Positions 1-9,271 of a DNA stretch of 64,000 nt are shown piece by piece; positions within the stretch are counted from its first letter, which is position 1; every line of letters begins with the position of its first letter. This DNA comes from Terriglobia bacterium (GTDB taxonomy: Bacteria; Acidobacteriota; Terriglobia; Terriglobales; Acidobacteriaceae): the NCBI GenBank assembly GCA_020073565.1, contig JAIQEY010000002.1, positions 124,001 to 188,000 on the forward strand, read 5' to 3'. The notes below the pieces were generated by a model. It was given only the letters and a program-made list of their open reading frames with translations. It was not told the origin of the DNA and searched no databases. The position numbers and the translations under genes are program-made.

Positions 1-2
1 AA

Positions 3-425
3 TGGACGCCCATGCATCCCGAGCAACTCCGCGATCTTACTCGCCGCGGGCATTCCATCGGCAATCACACCTTGTCGCATGTAAGTCTCGCTCACCTCTC
101 CTCGCCGGATCTGGAGCGCCAGATCCGAACCAGCGCCGAGAAGATTTCATCCTGGACCGGTACAAGAGTGGGCGCCTTCGCGTGGCCTTACTCGTGGAAC
201 GCGATCAGCCAGAAAGCATGGGACTTGATCCGGGAAACCCATCGCTTCTGCTTTTCGCCGTGCGCCGGAACGAGCGATTGTTCCTTGGATTCGCCCCATC
301 TGATCTGGCGAACGGAGATCGAAGCCGCCTATTCGGCTCCGGAATACCGGTTCATGTACTCAGGATGGGCCAACCCAGCATGGGCGAACAGGCGGCGGCG
401 GCTCAAGGTGATCCTGAAGGCATAG
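3..425 (+). CDS. Polysaccharide deacetylase (NodB-type), 3' part only
   Basis: The gene runs in from the left edge, so its start is missing; the visible part reads in frame from base 3. The residues GHSIGNHTLSH are the H-x3-H metal-binding motif of the NodB/CE4 deacetylase fold, and the AFAWPYSWN segment fits the next conserved core motif. Family members remove N- or O-acetyl groups from polysaccharides such as chitin, PNAG or peptidoglycan. It lies at the start of a polysaccharide locus, so a role in modifying the exported polymer or its lipid-linked precursor is likely. The N-terminal catalytic Asp pair would lie outside the window and cannot be checked. Confidence 0.8.
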   Translation, partial: WTPMHPEQLRDLTRRGHSIGNHTLSHVSLAHLSSPDLERQIRTSAEKISSWTGTRVGAFAWPYSWNAISQKAWDLIRETHRFCFSPCAGTSDCSLDSPHLIWRTEIEAAYSAPEYRFMYSGWANPAWANRRRRLKVILKA

Positions 426-430
426 GCGAG

Positions 431-607
431 ATGGCGATGGAGGGAGGAAACTCGTCAAGCGTTCCAATTCTGTTGCGCTCATTACGTCGTGGCGAAGTCA
501 TTCACACAGCCTATCCGCTGCATGCATTCCACTGGATCGAGCAGTATCCTCCGAAAAAGTACGTGGGCGAGACGATCCGGCTTTGCTCCATCCCGCCGGG
601 CGAATAA
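431..607 (+). CDS. Possible small protein or gene remnant, unknown
   Basis: A 58-codon open frame starts with ATG just after the deacetylase stop and ends before the GT87 gene. Its third codon positions are GC-rich, as in neighbouring genes, and residues such as HAFHWIEQYPPKKYVGETI look protein-like. I do not recognise it. It could be a short real gene or the tail of a degraded one. There is no clear ribosome binding site. Confidence 0.25.
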   Translation: MAMEGGNSSSVPILLRSLRRGEVIHTAYPLHAFHWIEQYPPKKYVGETIRLCSIPPGE

Positions 608-710
608 TGCTGGCTGAGCCAAAGTTATCTCAATGAGAAGGGAGTCCGCTGAAACGTGTGGCAGTTAGATTTCCGGCACTCCGGTCTGTTACCATGACGC
701 GGACATTGCC

Positions 711-2063
711 GTGAATCCCTCAAACGCTTACCAAGCGGCATCGACCGCAACGGCAATCAATTCCACAAGTCTGAGAACCTGGTCGACTTCCGCCGCTGTG
801 GTTTTGCTGGTGGTCTTTGGGGCCAACCAGTTCGCGACTGAATGGGTAGCATTCCGATCCTCTGCCCACCCCACCGGCTCCGCGGTCGATTTCCCACATT
901 ACTACGTGGCAGCGAAGTTGGCGGGATCTGCCAACCCGAGCCAGCATCCGCTGTATTACACCGCAGTGGAGAACAAAGAGGCAGCTTTCGACCGCATCCC
1001 GCCTGATACCGAGTGGAACCGGGTAGCCCACCAGAATGGGCTGGGCAACACCTTGCATTTCAGCGCGCCACCCATTGTCGCGACATTATTGGTCCCGCTG
1101 GGAAAATTGCCCTATCAGTTGTCATTCATGGTCTGGAACATTCTCACCGATTGTTTCTTTTTTCTAGCCCTATGGGTTTGCCTGAAACTGTGCGGAGCGC
1201 TTAGCCCCGCGACCCTGCTGGTCTGCACGTTAGCGGGATTTGCCTTTCAACCCTTCATGCACACGCTGGAGAAGGGTCAGTTCGGGGCTCTACTCCTGTT
1301 GACGTGGTCCGCCGCGATTCTTTTCGCAGACAAGAAACAGGACATTGCTTCCGCGCTCATGCTGGCTCTGGCCACGATCGTGAAAATCACCCCCGTTCTG
1401 GCTGTCGGTGTATTCGTGGTCCGCCGCCGCTGGAAATGGCTCGCGGCCTATACGCTGTGGATGACCATCCTCATAGGGATCGGTGTGTGGCACCTTGGGG
1501 TGGAGAATCACCGCTTGTACCTTGCCAAGCTCTCAGCGCTCTCGTGCGGCGTTCCCGGGCCGTATAACTACTCCCTCACGGGAATTGTGCAGAACGCTTA
1601 CTACGGAGACATTCTGGGTTACGGTCATATGCCCGCGCAAACTCCCAGAGGATTGTGTGCCGTCGACAAAATGCTGGGACTTGCCGTCTACGTTGCCGTC
1701 CTGGCATTCCTGTGGAAGAAGAATCAGCGCGGCGACATCAGCTGGGATCTGGTAGTCATGTCGCTGATCACTCTTTTGATAGCGCCCTTCACGTGGCGAC
1801 ATTACTATGTCCTGGAGATTCTTCCATTGATGTTTGTCTGGTTCCTCCTCAAAGCCGGAAGATTCTCGCGCCCAGGCTGGGTTCTGATCGTGGCAACTAT
1901 TTGCACGCTGGTCGCGGGAACTGGTTACCCGGATTACTTGCAGAACCACATGACTAGTGGACCAATAAGGGTGTGTCTGGTTGGCTTGCTTCCACTCTCG
2001 GCCCTGATCCTCGTGCTGACGCTGCTGTTTGCCTACAAACCCGAGCCTGAACTCCAAGCATGA
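711..2063 (+). CDS. GT87-family (DUF2029) integral membrane glycosyltransferase
   Basis: This 450-residue polytopic membrane protein has about ten hydrophobic segments. The signature is the stretch around residues 190-250, where EKGQFGALLLL is followed by a helix and then the KITPVLAVGVF motif and an arginine-rich loop (VVRRRWKW). That is the arrangement of GT-C fold, polyprenyl-phosphate-sugar-dependent mannosyltransferases of family GT87. It probably adds a sugar from a lipid-linked donor on the outer face of the inner membrane. The start is GTG at 711. It is the first complete gene of the polysaccharide cluster and is co-directional with the genes downstream, 29 bases before the first asparagine-synthase gene. 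Confidence 0.8.
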   Translation: MNPSNAYQAASTATAINSTSLRTWSTSAAVVLLVVFGANQFATEWVAFRSSAHPTGSAVDFPHYYVAAKLAGSANPSQHPLYYTAVENKEAAFDRIPPDTEWNRVAHQNGLGNTLHFSAPPIVATLLVPLGKLPYQLSFMVWNILTDCFFFLALWVCLKLCGALSPATLLVCTLAGFAFQPFMHTLEKGQFGALLLLTWSAAILFADKKQDIASALMLALATIVKITPVLAVGVFVVRRRWKWLAAYTLWMTILIGIGVWHLGVENHRLYLAKLSALSCGVPGPYNYSLTGIVQNAYYGDILGYGHMPAQTPRGLCAVDKMLGLAVYVAVLAFLWKKNQRGDISWDLVVMSLITLLIAPFTWRHYYVLEILPLMFVWFLLKAGRFSRPGWVLIVATICTLVAGTGYPDYLQNHMTSGPIRVCLVGLLPLSALILVLTLLFAYKPEPELQA

Positions 2064-2092
2064 ACCTTACACCTGCTTAGTCGCGAAATCTC

Positions 2093-3955
2093 ATGTGTGG
2101 CATATTCGGAATCATTACCCGGGAAGGTGACCTGTCGAGCGATGTGCTGGCGCGCGCGCAAAAGTGTCTTGCTCATCGTGGTCCGGACGATTCCGGCATC
2201 ATCCTCCTGAACGCCGCCAGCCAGGAGATCGGTCTCGCGCACACTCGGCTCTCGATCATCGATCTCTCTCCTCTCGGCCACCAGCCCATGCACGATCCGA
2301 CCACGGGCAATTGGATTGTCTTCAACGGCGAGATTTACAACTTCCGCCAACTGCGGCAGGAATTGGAATCGGCGGGCGCCCAATTCCGCAGCCACTCCGA
2401 CACGGAGGTGATTCTGGCCGCCTACCGCATCTGGGGCGAAGATTGTTTGTCGCGGCTGGCGGGCATGTTTGCATTCGGGCTCTGGGATGCCCCACGAAAG
2501 CGGCTCCTGCTTGCGCGTGATCCGGTGGGGATCAAGCCGCTCTACTACTACCACTCCGGCACAAGGTTTCTGTTTGCATCCGAAGTCCGAACCCTGCTGC
2601 AGACAGGATTGATACCGCGAAAATCTGACCCGACGGGGGTCTTGAGCTACCTGACCTTCGGTTCCGTTTACGAGCCCTGGACCATGGTCGAGGGAATTTC
2701 CGCAGTTCCACCTGGGGAACTTGTGAAAGTCGATAACTCAGCCGTGACCAGCCGGCAATACTGGAATCCTCTGCGTTCGTTTTCAGCGGGCTCCGAGTCG
2801 GCCGCAACCACTGCTCAGTTGCCTGCGATACTGCGCGATGCCGTCGTCTCGCACTTGGTCAGCGACGTGCCAGTCGGAGTGTTCCTTTCCGGTGGAATCG
2901 ATTCCAGCAGCCTGGTCGCGGTGCTGAGCCACAACGGTGTGCGCGCGAACACGTTCTCGCTAGTTTTCACGGAAGAGGAATTCAACGAAGCGCCCTACTC
3001 GCGCGAGGTGGCCCGTCGCTTCGGCACCGAGCACCACGAGATCCCCGTCTCTGTGGACGACGCGCTGGCCGCGTTGCCCGCAGCCTTGCACGCGATGGAT
3101 CAGCCCACCATCGATGGCATCAACACCTACTTGGTATCGGCCAAGGCGCGGGCGGCGGGTGTGAAAGTCGCACTAACCGGCCTGGGCGCAGACGAGATGT
3201 TTGCGGGCTACTCGAATTTCCGGCGCGTTCCGAGAATGGAGAGCTTGGTCCGGAGATTAGGCCGGCTGCCCCGCTTCGCGCGAAAACCACTCTCCGCTTC
3301 GATTGCGCTGTTTGCCGACAAGAGCGACCGCAACCGTAAGCTCGGCGAAATGACGGAGAGCCAGGATCCGATCGTCCATCCCTACTTCCTCGCGCGCATG
3401 TTGTTTGGACGCGCCGAATGCGAAGGGTTGTTCTCGGTGCCAGCCTACCAAGCCTCGCGGGAATCCCTCGATCGCGTGCTCCAGGAGTCAGTCGCTGCGA
3501 GCCAGTCTCTCGATCCCGTCAACCGCGTTTCTTATCTCGAATCGCACTTCTACATGCGAAATACACTGCTCCGCGATTCTGATTTCATGAGCATGACGCA
3601 CGGCCTTGAGCTGCGCGTGCCGTTCCTGGACCGAAACCTCGTTGAAGCCTGCTTCCGCATACCAGGGCCGCGAAAGCTGGAAGGGACCTCACCGAAAAGC
3701 CTGCTGCTCGCCAGTCTTGGGGTCGAATTGCCGAGGGAGATTGTGAATCGCCCCAAGCGCGGATTTACTTTGCCGTTTGAGCGATGGCTGCGCGGCGAGA
3801 TGAGGCAGATCGTCGAAACTACCTTGCTGAGAAGCGGCCCGCTGAATCCCGACGCAGTCCGCAATGTCTGGAACCGATTTATGGCGGGCGAAACGTCCTG
3901 GTCCCGTCCCTGGTCGCTGTTCGTGCTGGCTCAGTGGTGTGAACAAAACCTGTGA
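2093..3955 (+). CDS. asnB: Asparagine synthase (glutamine-hydrolysing) family amidotransferase, copy 1
   Basis: The protein starts MCGIFGI, so Cys2 is the N-terminal nucleophile of a class II glutamine amidotransferase domain (about residues 1-200). The synthetase half carries the pyrophosphate loop LSGGIDSSSLVA (about residue 260) and the conserved LTGLGADEMFAGY. At 620 residues the length is normal for AsnB. The family transfers ammonia from glutamine to an adenylated carboxylate. In polysaccharide loci, paralogues of this enzyme are associated with amidation of uronic acids rather than with asparagine supply. Two copies in one cluster, next to a C5-epimerase, favour that reading here, but the substrate is inferred. 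Confidence 0.9.
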   Translation: MCGIFGIITREGDLSSDVLARAQKCLAHRGPDDSGIILLNAASQEIGLAHTRLSIIDLSPLGHQPMHDPTTGNWIVFNGEIYNFRQLRQELESAGAQFRSHSDTEVILAAYRIWGEDCLSRLAGMFAFGLWDAPRKRLLLARDPVGIKPLYYYHSGTRFLFASEVRTLLQTGLIPRKSDPTGVLSYLTFGSVYEPWTMVEGISAVPPGELVKVDNSAVTSRQYWNPLRSFSAGSESAATTAQLPAILRDAVVSHLVSDVPVGVFLSGGIDSSSLVAVLSHNGVRANTFSLVFTEEEFNEAPYSREVARRFGTEHHEIPVSVDDALAALPAALHAMDQPTIDGINTYLVSAKARAAGVKVALTGLGADEMFAGYSNFRRVPRMESLVRRLGRLPRFARKPLSASIALFADKSDRNRKLGEMTESQDPIVHPYFLARMLFGRAECEGLFSVPAYQASRESLDRVLQESVAASQSLDPVNRVSYLESHFYMRNTLLRDSDFMSMTHGLELRVPFLDRNLVEACFRIPGPRKLEGTSPKSLLLASLGVELPREIVNRPKRGFTLPFERWLRGEMRQIVETTLLRSGPLNPDAVRNVWNRFMAGETSWSRPWSLFVLAQWCEQNL

Positions 3956-4030
3956 ACGACCTTGCGTAGCATTCTCTGTGAAAACTGGGTAGCGAAGGCT
4001 AAGATAGTAGAACCTTCGACGGGGACAGAC

Positions 4031-4939
4031 GTGATCGAAACGACATCAGAAATTCCAGTATCGAGCTTGCGGACAACCACGCCATTACTCCCCGTGACCG
4101 TGATCATTCCCGTCCGCAATGAAGCGCACAACCTTCTGCGCGGCCTGGAGTCGCTGAAGGGTGTCGGGGAGGTCTATGTCATCGATTCGCAGAGCACCGA
4201 TGCCACCATTGCCATTGCCCAGTCTCACGGTGCCAAGGTCATCCAATTCCACTATGCAGGAGGCTGGCCGAAAAAGCGCCAGTGGGCGATGGACACGCTG
4301 CCGTTGGCCTACGATTGGATTTTATTGCTCGATGCCGACGAGGTTCTAACGCCGGAACTCGCGGACGAGATCCAAAAGGCAATTCAGGATGCACACACGG
4401 ATGGCTATTACATTGCCTTGCAGATGTATTTTCTCGGGCGGCGTCTGCGCCATAGCGGTGCAAGCTTTTGGAAGCTGTCTCTGTTCCGCAAGGGGCTCGG
4501 GCGTTTCGAATGCCGCCTTCAGGATCAGGACGCCTCCATGGCCGACATGGAAGTGCACGAACACGTCGTTGTAACCGGTGCAACGCGCAAGCTGATTCAC
4601 CCGCTCATCCATCACAACGTCGAGTCCTTGTCTCGCTACATCCAGAAGCATAACGAGTACTCAAATTGGGAAGCGCGCGTCTGGATTGATGGCAACCGCC
4701 ACGAAGAAGACATCCAGCCTTCTTTGTGGGGGACACAGGCACAGCGGCGCCGGTGGTTGAAGCGCCATTTTCTGAGGCTGCCCGGGTCGCCGGTCTTGTA
4801 CTTCCTCTACAAGTACGTATTGGGTCTCGGATTTCTGGATGGTGTCCCCGGCCTGATCTACTGCGCAATGCAGGGCATTCAGTTCTTTCACGTTAAGGCG
4901 AAGATCTACGAACTGCGGACAGCGAGGATCTCGGCGTAG
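4031..4939 (+). CDS. GT2-family glycosyltransferase (WaaE/KdtX-like)
   Basis: A GT-A fold is visible: VTVIIPVRNEAHNL near the N-terminus, then the LLLDADEVLTPEL segment that supplies the DxD metal/nucleotide-sugar site, and KKRQWAMD before it, typical of the WaaE-like subgroup. The C-terminal part holds a hydrophobic segment (LYFLYKYVLGLGFLDG) that probably attaches it to the inner membrane. I prefer GTG at 4031, with GGGGAC upstream; an in-frame TTG at 3962 would add 23 residues but has no ribosome binding site. It lies between two AsnB-like genes, with only 2 bases between its stop and the second one, so they are translationally close. Confidence 0.85.
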   Translation: MIETTSEIPVSSLRTTTPLLPVTVIIPVRNEAHNLLRGLESLKGVGEVYVIDSQSTDATIAIAQSHGAKVIQFHYAGGWPKKRQWAMDTLPLAYDWILLLDADEVLTPELADEIQKAIQDAHTDGYYIALQMYFLGRRLRHSGASFWKLSLFRKGLGRFECRLQDQDASMADMEVHEHVVVTGATRKLIHPLIHHNVESLSRYIQKHNEYSNWEARVWIDGNRHEEDIQPSLWGTQAQRRRWLKRHFLRLPGSPVLYFLYKYVLGLGFLDGVPGLIYCAMQGIQFFHVKAKIYELRTARISA

Positions 4940-4941
4940 TC

Positions 4942-6963
4942 ATGTGCGGCATCAGCGGTCTCGTGAATTGCGGAGATGCAGAAACCCTCGCGCGCATGAC
5001 GGGCGTTCAGGCGCATCGCGGACCCGACGACTCCGGGCTCTGGGAGCGGCGTTTCCCCGACGGAAGTTACATCGGGCTAGGAAGCCGCCGCCTCGCCATT
5101 CTCGACCTTTCTCCCGACGGCCACATGCCAATGTCGAACGAAGAAGGGTCCGTGTGGATCACGTACAACGGCGAGATCTACAACTTCGCCGATCTTCGCC
5201 GTGAGCTCGAAGGCAAAGGACATCGCTTCCGCTCGCACACCGACACCGAAGCCATTGTCCACCTCTATGAGGAGTATGGCGTCGCGTGCCTGAATCATCT
5301 GAAGGGCATGTTCGCCTTCGCCATCTGCGACCTGCGCGGCCCGTCGCCCAAGCTGCTGCTGGCTCGCGATCATTTCGGAATCAAGCCGTTCTACTACTGC
5401 GAGCCCGGAGGGAAGCTCGCGTTTGCGTCTGAAATCAAAGCGCTGCTCGAAGTGCCGGGAATCGAAGCCAGCATGAACCTGGAAGCCCTGCATCAGTACC
5501 TGACGTTTCTTTGGGTACCAGATCCGCTGACCATGTTCGAGGGCATTCGCAAGCTTCCCGCCGGACACTACGCCCTCTGGCAAGACGGCGCACTCGAAAT
5601 CAAACAGTATTGGGATCTCACGTTCCCGCCCGCGGGCCACGACTTCGAAAGCAGGGAAGCCGACCTCGTGCGCGAGATTCGCGACCGCTTCTGCGCCTCG
5701 GTCGAGCAGCAGATGGTGAGCGACGTCCCGATCGGAGCCTTCCTCAGCGCGGGTCTCGATTCGTCGAGCATCGTAGCCGCCATGGCCCGCAAACAGCCGG
5801 TGCGAACCTACACGATTACCTTTCCCGAGAAGTACCGTGTGGGCGAAACAACCATCGATGATCCCGCTGTCCCGTCCCGCCTCGCACGACGCCTCGGTTG
5901 CGAGCACCACGAGATTGTCGTCGAACCGGACGTCGTCTCCGTGTTGCCCAACCTCACCTGGCACATGGACGAGCCCACGGCCGATCCCGCGCTCATCACG
6001 GCGTACCTGGTCTGCCGCGAGGCACGAAAGCAGGCCACCGTCCTGCTCTCCGGCGTAGGCGGAGATGAACTGTTTGCCGGATACCGCAAGCACATAGCGC
6101 ATGCCTGGGCGGAAGAATATCGCCGAGTTCCCACGATCGCGCGCTCTGCCGCCGAAAAGACAATGCTGGCCCTGCCCAGTCTGCGCGGCACACGCATGAA
6201 AGGTCCCGTCCGTCTGGCGAAAAAAATGGCGCGCAGCGCGGCCCTTAATCCTGCCGAAGCGTTCATCAGGAACGGCACCTATCTCGACGCGCAGCAGAAA
6301 ACTGACTTGTATGCTCCCGAATTTCAGCAGTTGGCGAGCCACAATCCCGGTGCCCAGCACATGGCCGCATTTGATCGTGTCCGGCATGCGGACTTTCTCA
6401 ATCAGATGCTCTATCTCGACACTAAAATCTTCATGACCACGCTGAATCTCACCTACAACGATAAGATGAGTATGGCGTCATCGGTCGAAGTGCGCGTGCC
6501 GTTCCTCGACCGGGAATTGGCCGAGTTCGTTGCCTGGAATGTCCGACCGGAGTGGAAGCTGAAAGGCAATTGGCGTCCGGTCACGAAGTACATTCTTCGT
6601 GAAGCCATGCGTAGTATGCTGCCCGAAGAGGTTTTGCAGCAGCCCAAAGCCGGTTTCGCTGCGCCGGTGGACTATTGGCTGGCCCACGATCTGCGTCCCA
6701 TGGTCGACGATCTGCTTTCCGAAAGCCAGGTTCAGAAGCGGAAGTTGTTTCGTCCGGAGGTCGTGCACTGCTACGTGGACGAGCACCGTCGCGGCGCGGA
6801 AGACTGGTCGATGCAGATCTGGCAGTTCCTGACGCTCGAGATCTGGATGCAGCTCTTTCAGGACGGTGGCGCCCGCTCATTTGCGCAGCGCCAGATCGAA
6901 GCCTCCCAAGTGCAAGTTGTAGGGAAGGACGCGGCTTCAGCCGTGCCGATCGGAATCAAATGA
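4942..6963 (+). CDS. asnB: Asparagine synthase (glutamine-hydrolysing) family amidotransferase, copy 2
   Basis: This is a second 673-residue AsnB-like protein, again with Cys2 (MCGISGL), and RGPDDSGLW and YNGEIYNF in the glutaminase domain. The pyrophosphate loop reads FLSAGLDSSSIVA, so the usual SGGxDS is SAGxDS. LLSGVGGDELFAGYRKH and VRVPFLDRELAEF are conserved. It is clearly divergent from copy 1, so this is not a recent tandem duplication; the two may amidate different acceptors. The last dozen codons, encoding KDAASAVPIGIK, lie inside a dispersed palindromic repeat also seen near 20.4 kb, so the C-terminus appears to be repeat-derived. Confidence 0.9.
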   Translation: MCGISGLVNCGDAETLARMTGVQAHRGPDDSGLWERRFPDGSYIGLGSRRLAILDLSPDGHMPMSNEEGSVWITYNGEIYNFADLRRELEGKGHRFRSHTDTEAIVHLYEEYGVACLNHLKGMFAFAICDLRGPSPKLLLARDHFGIKPFYYCEPGGKLAFASEIKALLEVPGIEASMNLEALHQYLTFLWVPDPLTMFEGIRKLPAGHYALWQDGALEIKQYWDLTFPPAGHDFESREADLVREIRDRFCASVEQQMVSDVPIGAFLSAGLDSSSIVAAMARKQPVRTYTITFPEKYRVGETTIDDPAVPSRLARRLGCEHHEIVVEPDVVSVLPNLTWHMDEPTADPALITAYLVCREARKQATVLLSGVGGDELFAGYRKHIAHAWAEEYRRVPTIARSAAEKTMLALPSLRGTRMKGPVRLAKKMARSAALNPAEAFIRNGTYLDAQQKTDLYAPEFQQLASHNPGAQHMAAFDRVRHADFLNQMLYLDTKIFMTTLNLTYNDKMSMASSVEVRVPFLDRELAEFVAWNVRPEWKLKGNWRPVTKYILREAMRSMLPEEVLQQPKAGFAAPVDYWLAHDLRPMVDDLLSESQVQKRKLFRPEVVHCYVDEHRRGAEDWSMQIWQFLTLEIWMQLFQDGGARSFAQRQIEASQVQVVGKDAASAVPIGIK

Positions 6964-6996
6964 ATGGCGGGCTTTAGCCCCTGAGGGCCCGACGCT
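6924..6996 (+). repeat. Dispersed composite palindromic repeat, copy A
   Basis: The sequence contains GCGGCTTCAGCCGTGCCG, then a short spacer and GGGCTTTAGCCCCTGAGGGCC. The same two modules in the same order occur at 20411-20480. It overlaps the 3' end of the second asparagine-synthase gene. It has no coding potential of its own and is likely a REP-like element. Confidence 0.7.
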
Positions 6997-7034
6997 TACA
7001 TTCGAAGCATCGTCAGTGAGTTTTTCGCAACCGC

Positions 7035-9248
7035 ATGAAGCAACTCTTACAAGACGTACGCACCGGCGATCTGACGGTAATCGACGTTCCCGCTCCGCAA
7101 CTCCTCCCCGGCTGCGTGTTAGTGCGTGTCGCCGTATCGCTCGTGTCGGCCGGCACGGAGCGCGCCTCCTCCGAGTTCGCCAGTAAGAATCTTCTCGCCA
7201 AGGCAAAAGCTCGTCCCGATCTCGTGCGCGACGTGTTGGCCAAGCTGCGCCGCGATGGCCTGCTCTCGACCATGCAAACCGTGCGCACCCGCCTCGACCA
7301 ACCCCAGGCCCTCGGCTACAGCAGCGCCGGCACCGTGGTCGGCGTAGGCGATGGCGTTACGGACATCTCCACCGGTGATCGAGTCGCCTGTTCGGGCGCT
7401 GGATACGCCGTGCACGCCGAACTCGCTTGCGTCCCGCGGCTCCTGGCCGCAAAGATTCCAAACGAAGGCGTTTCCTTCGAAGAAGCGGCCTTCGGAACCG
7501 TGGGTGCAATCTGTCTCCACGGAATTCGCACAGCCGACGTTGCGCTGGGCGATACGGTCGCGGTCATCGGTCTCGGGCTGCTCGGTCAGATCACCGTCCA
7601 GTTGCTAAAGGCCGCCGGCTGCCGTGTCTTCGGGATGGATTTGCTCCAGCAACGCGCCGATCTCGCCCTTGCCAGCGGAGCGGAAGCCACCTGCGCAAGT
7701 GCCACCGAATTCCGCAATCTCTGCTTTCAGAAGACCGGTGGCCGCGGCATTGATTCGGTACTGATCACGGCCGAAACACCCAGTAGTGATCCAGTGAATC
7801 TAGCCGCGGAACTGGCGCGTGATCGCGCCATCGTGGTAGCAGTTGGCACTGTCGGCATGGAGATTCAGCGCAAGCTCTACTACGAGAAGGAACTGAATTT
7901 CCGCATCTCGCGGTCGTATGGTCCGGGTCGTTACGATTCCACCTATGAACAAAAAGGCCGCGACTATCCCATCGGCCACGTCCGCTGGACCGAGACTCGC
8001 AACCTGGAAGCGTTCCTGCAATTGCTGGCAGAGCGAAAGTTGGATCTAGCAGCGCTGGTTACTCATCGTTTCCCGCTCGACCAAACGCCGCGCGCCTACG
8101 ATCTAATCACGAGCAGATCTGGCGACCCATTCATCGGCGTGCTCATTCAGTATCCAGAGGCGGACCTGAAAACGGGAGCGGAGATGAGCCACAAGATCGC
8201 CGTGTCCTCGCGGGCGCCGTTGTCCACATCGCTGGGCATCGGAGTACTAGGAGCAGGCAATTTCGCGCAGAACACGCTGCTGCCAGCGCTGAAAGCAATT
8301 CCGGCCGCATCGTTTGTCGGCGTCTGCAATGCCACCGGTCCACGCAGCCGTCATGCAGCCGAGAAATTTGGGTTCGCCTATTGCGCCGACTCCGAGCAGG
8401 AAATTCTGCAGGACCCCAACGTCAAAGCGGTCGTGATATCCACTCGCCACAACCTGCATGCCAGCCAAGTGCTCACAGCCGTGGCCGCCGGCAAATCCGT
8501 GTTCTGCGAGAAGCCACTCTGTCTGAATGAAGACGAACTCGCCGCCATCGTTCGTGCCCACTCCGCGCTCGAAAACGCACCTCTGTTGATGGTCGGATTC
8601 AACCGCCGATTCGCGCTCATGGCGGTGCAGTTGAAGCAGTTCTTAGCTGAGATCCAGGAGCCCCTGGCCATCCACTACCGCATCAACACCGGCTACCTTC
8701 CCGCCGATCACTGGGTGAACGATCCCGAGCAGGGCGGCGGCCGCATTCTCGGTGAGGTCTGTCACTTCGTGGACTTCGTCTGCTTTCTGGCGGGTGCATG
8801 TCCCGTCGAGGTGCAAGGACAAATGGTCGGCAATCCCGGCCAGTACAGTATGGATAACGTGATCGCCACCCTGAAATTCGCCAACGGCACAGTCGGCACC
8901 ATCAGCTACGTCGCCAACGGAGACAAGTCGGCGTCCAAGGAGCGCGTAGAAGTTTTCGGCGGAGGCGCAACCGGAATTCTCGAAGATTTTCGCCATCTCG
9001 AACTCATCCGGGACGGAAAAAAACAAGTGAGACGCGCTTGGACGGGACAGGATAAAGGCCACAAGGCGGAGATGCAGGCCTTCGTCGACGCTGCGCGCGG
9101 GGAGAGCGCGCCTCCCATGTCGTTTGAGCAGATTGTCGGCACGACTCTGGCAACCCTGCGCTTGCAGAACTCGTGTCAGACCGGACAACCTCTGGCCGTT
9201 CCGTTAAGCGAATTCGTAGCCTCCGCCTTGCAGAAATCCACGCGCTGA
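7035..9248 (+). CDS. Bi-domain oxidoreductase: zinc-type alcohol dehydrogenase fused to Gfo/Idh/MocA dehydrogenase
   Basis: Residues 1-375 resemble medium-chain alcohol dehydrogenase, with a GLGLLGQITVQLL Rossmann loop. Residues 395-737 are a Gfo/Idh/MocA-type sugar dehydrogenase, with a second dinucleotide loop GIGVLGAGNFAQNTLLPAL and the conserved CEKPLCLNEDEL. This fusion is a recurrent component of capsule and exopolysaccharide clusters. It probably oxidises or isomerises a nucleotide sugar or sugar acid, though its true substrate is not known. The gene stops 23 bases before the carbamoyltransferase start. No frameshift is seen, and the ATG at 7035 begins the expected N-terminus MKQLLQDVRTGDL. 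Confidence 0.88.
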   Translation: MKQLLQDVRTGDLTVIDVPAPQLLPGCVLVRVAVSLVSAGTERASSEFASKNLLAKAKARPDLVRDVLAKLRRDGLLSTMQTVRTRLDQPQALGYSSAGTVVGVGDGVTDISTGDRVACSGAGYAVHAELACVPRLLAAKIPNEGVSFEEAAFGTVGAICLHGIRTADVALGDTVAVIGLGLLGQITVQLLKAAGCRVFGMDLLQQRADLALASGAEATCASATEFRNLCFQKTGGRGIDSVLITAETPSSDPVNLAAELARDRAIVVAVGTVGMEIQRKLYYEKELNFRISRSYGPGRYDSTYEQKGRDYPIGHVRWTETRNLEAFLQLLAERKLDLAALVTHRFPLDQTPRAYDLITSRSGDPFIGVLIQYPEADLKTGAEMSHKIAVSSRAPLSTSLGIGVLGAGNFAQNTLLPALKAIPAASFVGVCNATGPRSRHAAEKFGFAYCADSEQEILQDPNVKAVVISTRHNLHASQVLTAVAAGKSVFCEKPLCLNEDELAAIVRAHSALENAPLLMVGFNRRFALMAVQLKQFLAEIQEPLAIHYRINTGYLPADHWVNDPEQGGGRILGEVCHFVDFVCFLAGACPVEVQGQMVGNPGQYSMDNVIATLKFANGTVGTISYVANGDKSASKERVEVFGGGATGILEDFRHLELIRDGKKQVRRAWTGQDKGHKAEMQAFVDAARGESAPPMSFEQIVGTTLATLRLQNSCQTGQPLAVPLSEFVASALQKSTR

Positions 9249-9271
9249 CGAAGAAGGGGAATCACCCGTTA

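Noticed and set aside
5077..6387. Long minus-strand frame inside the second AsnB gene
   Set aside because: It shadows a conserved gene; the translation has no domain and arises from high GC third positions.
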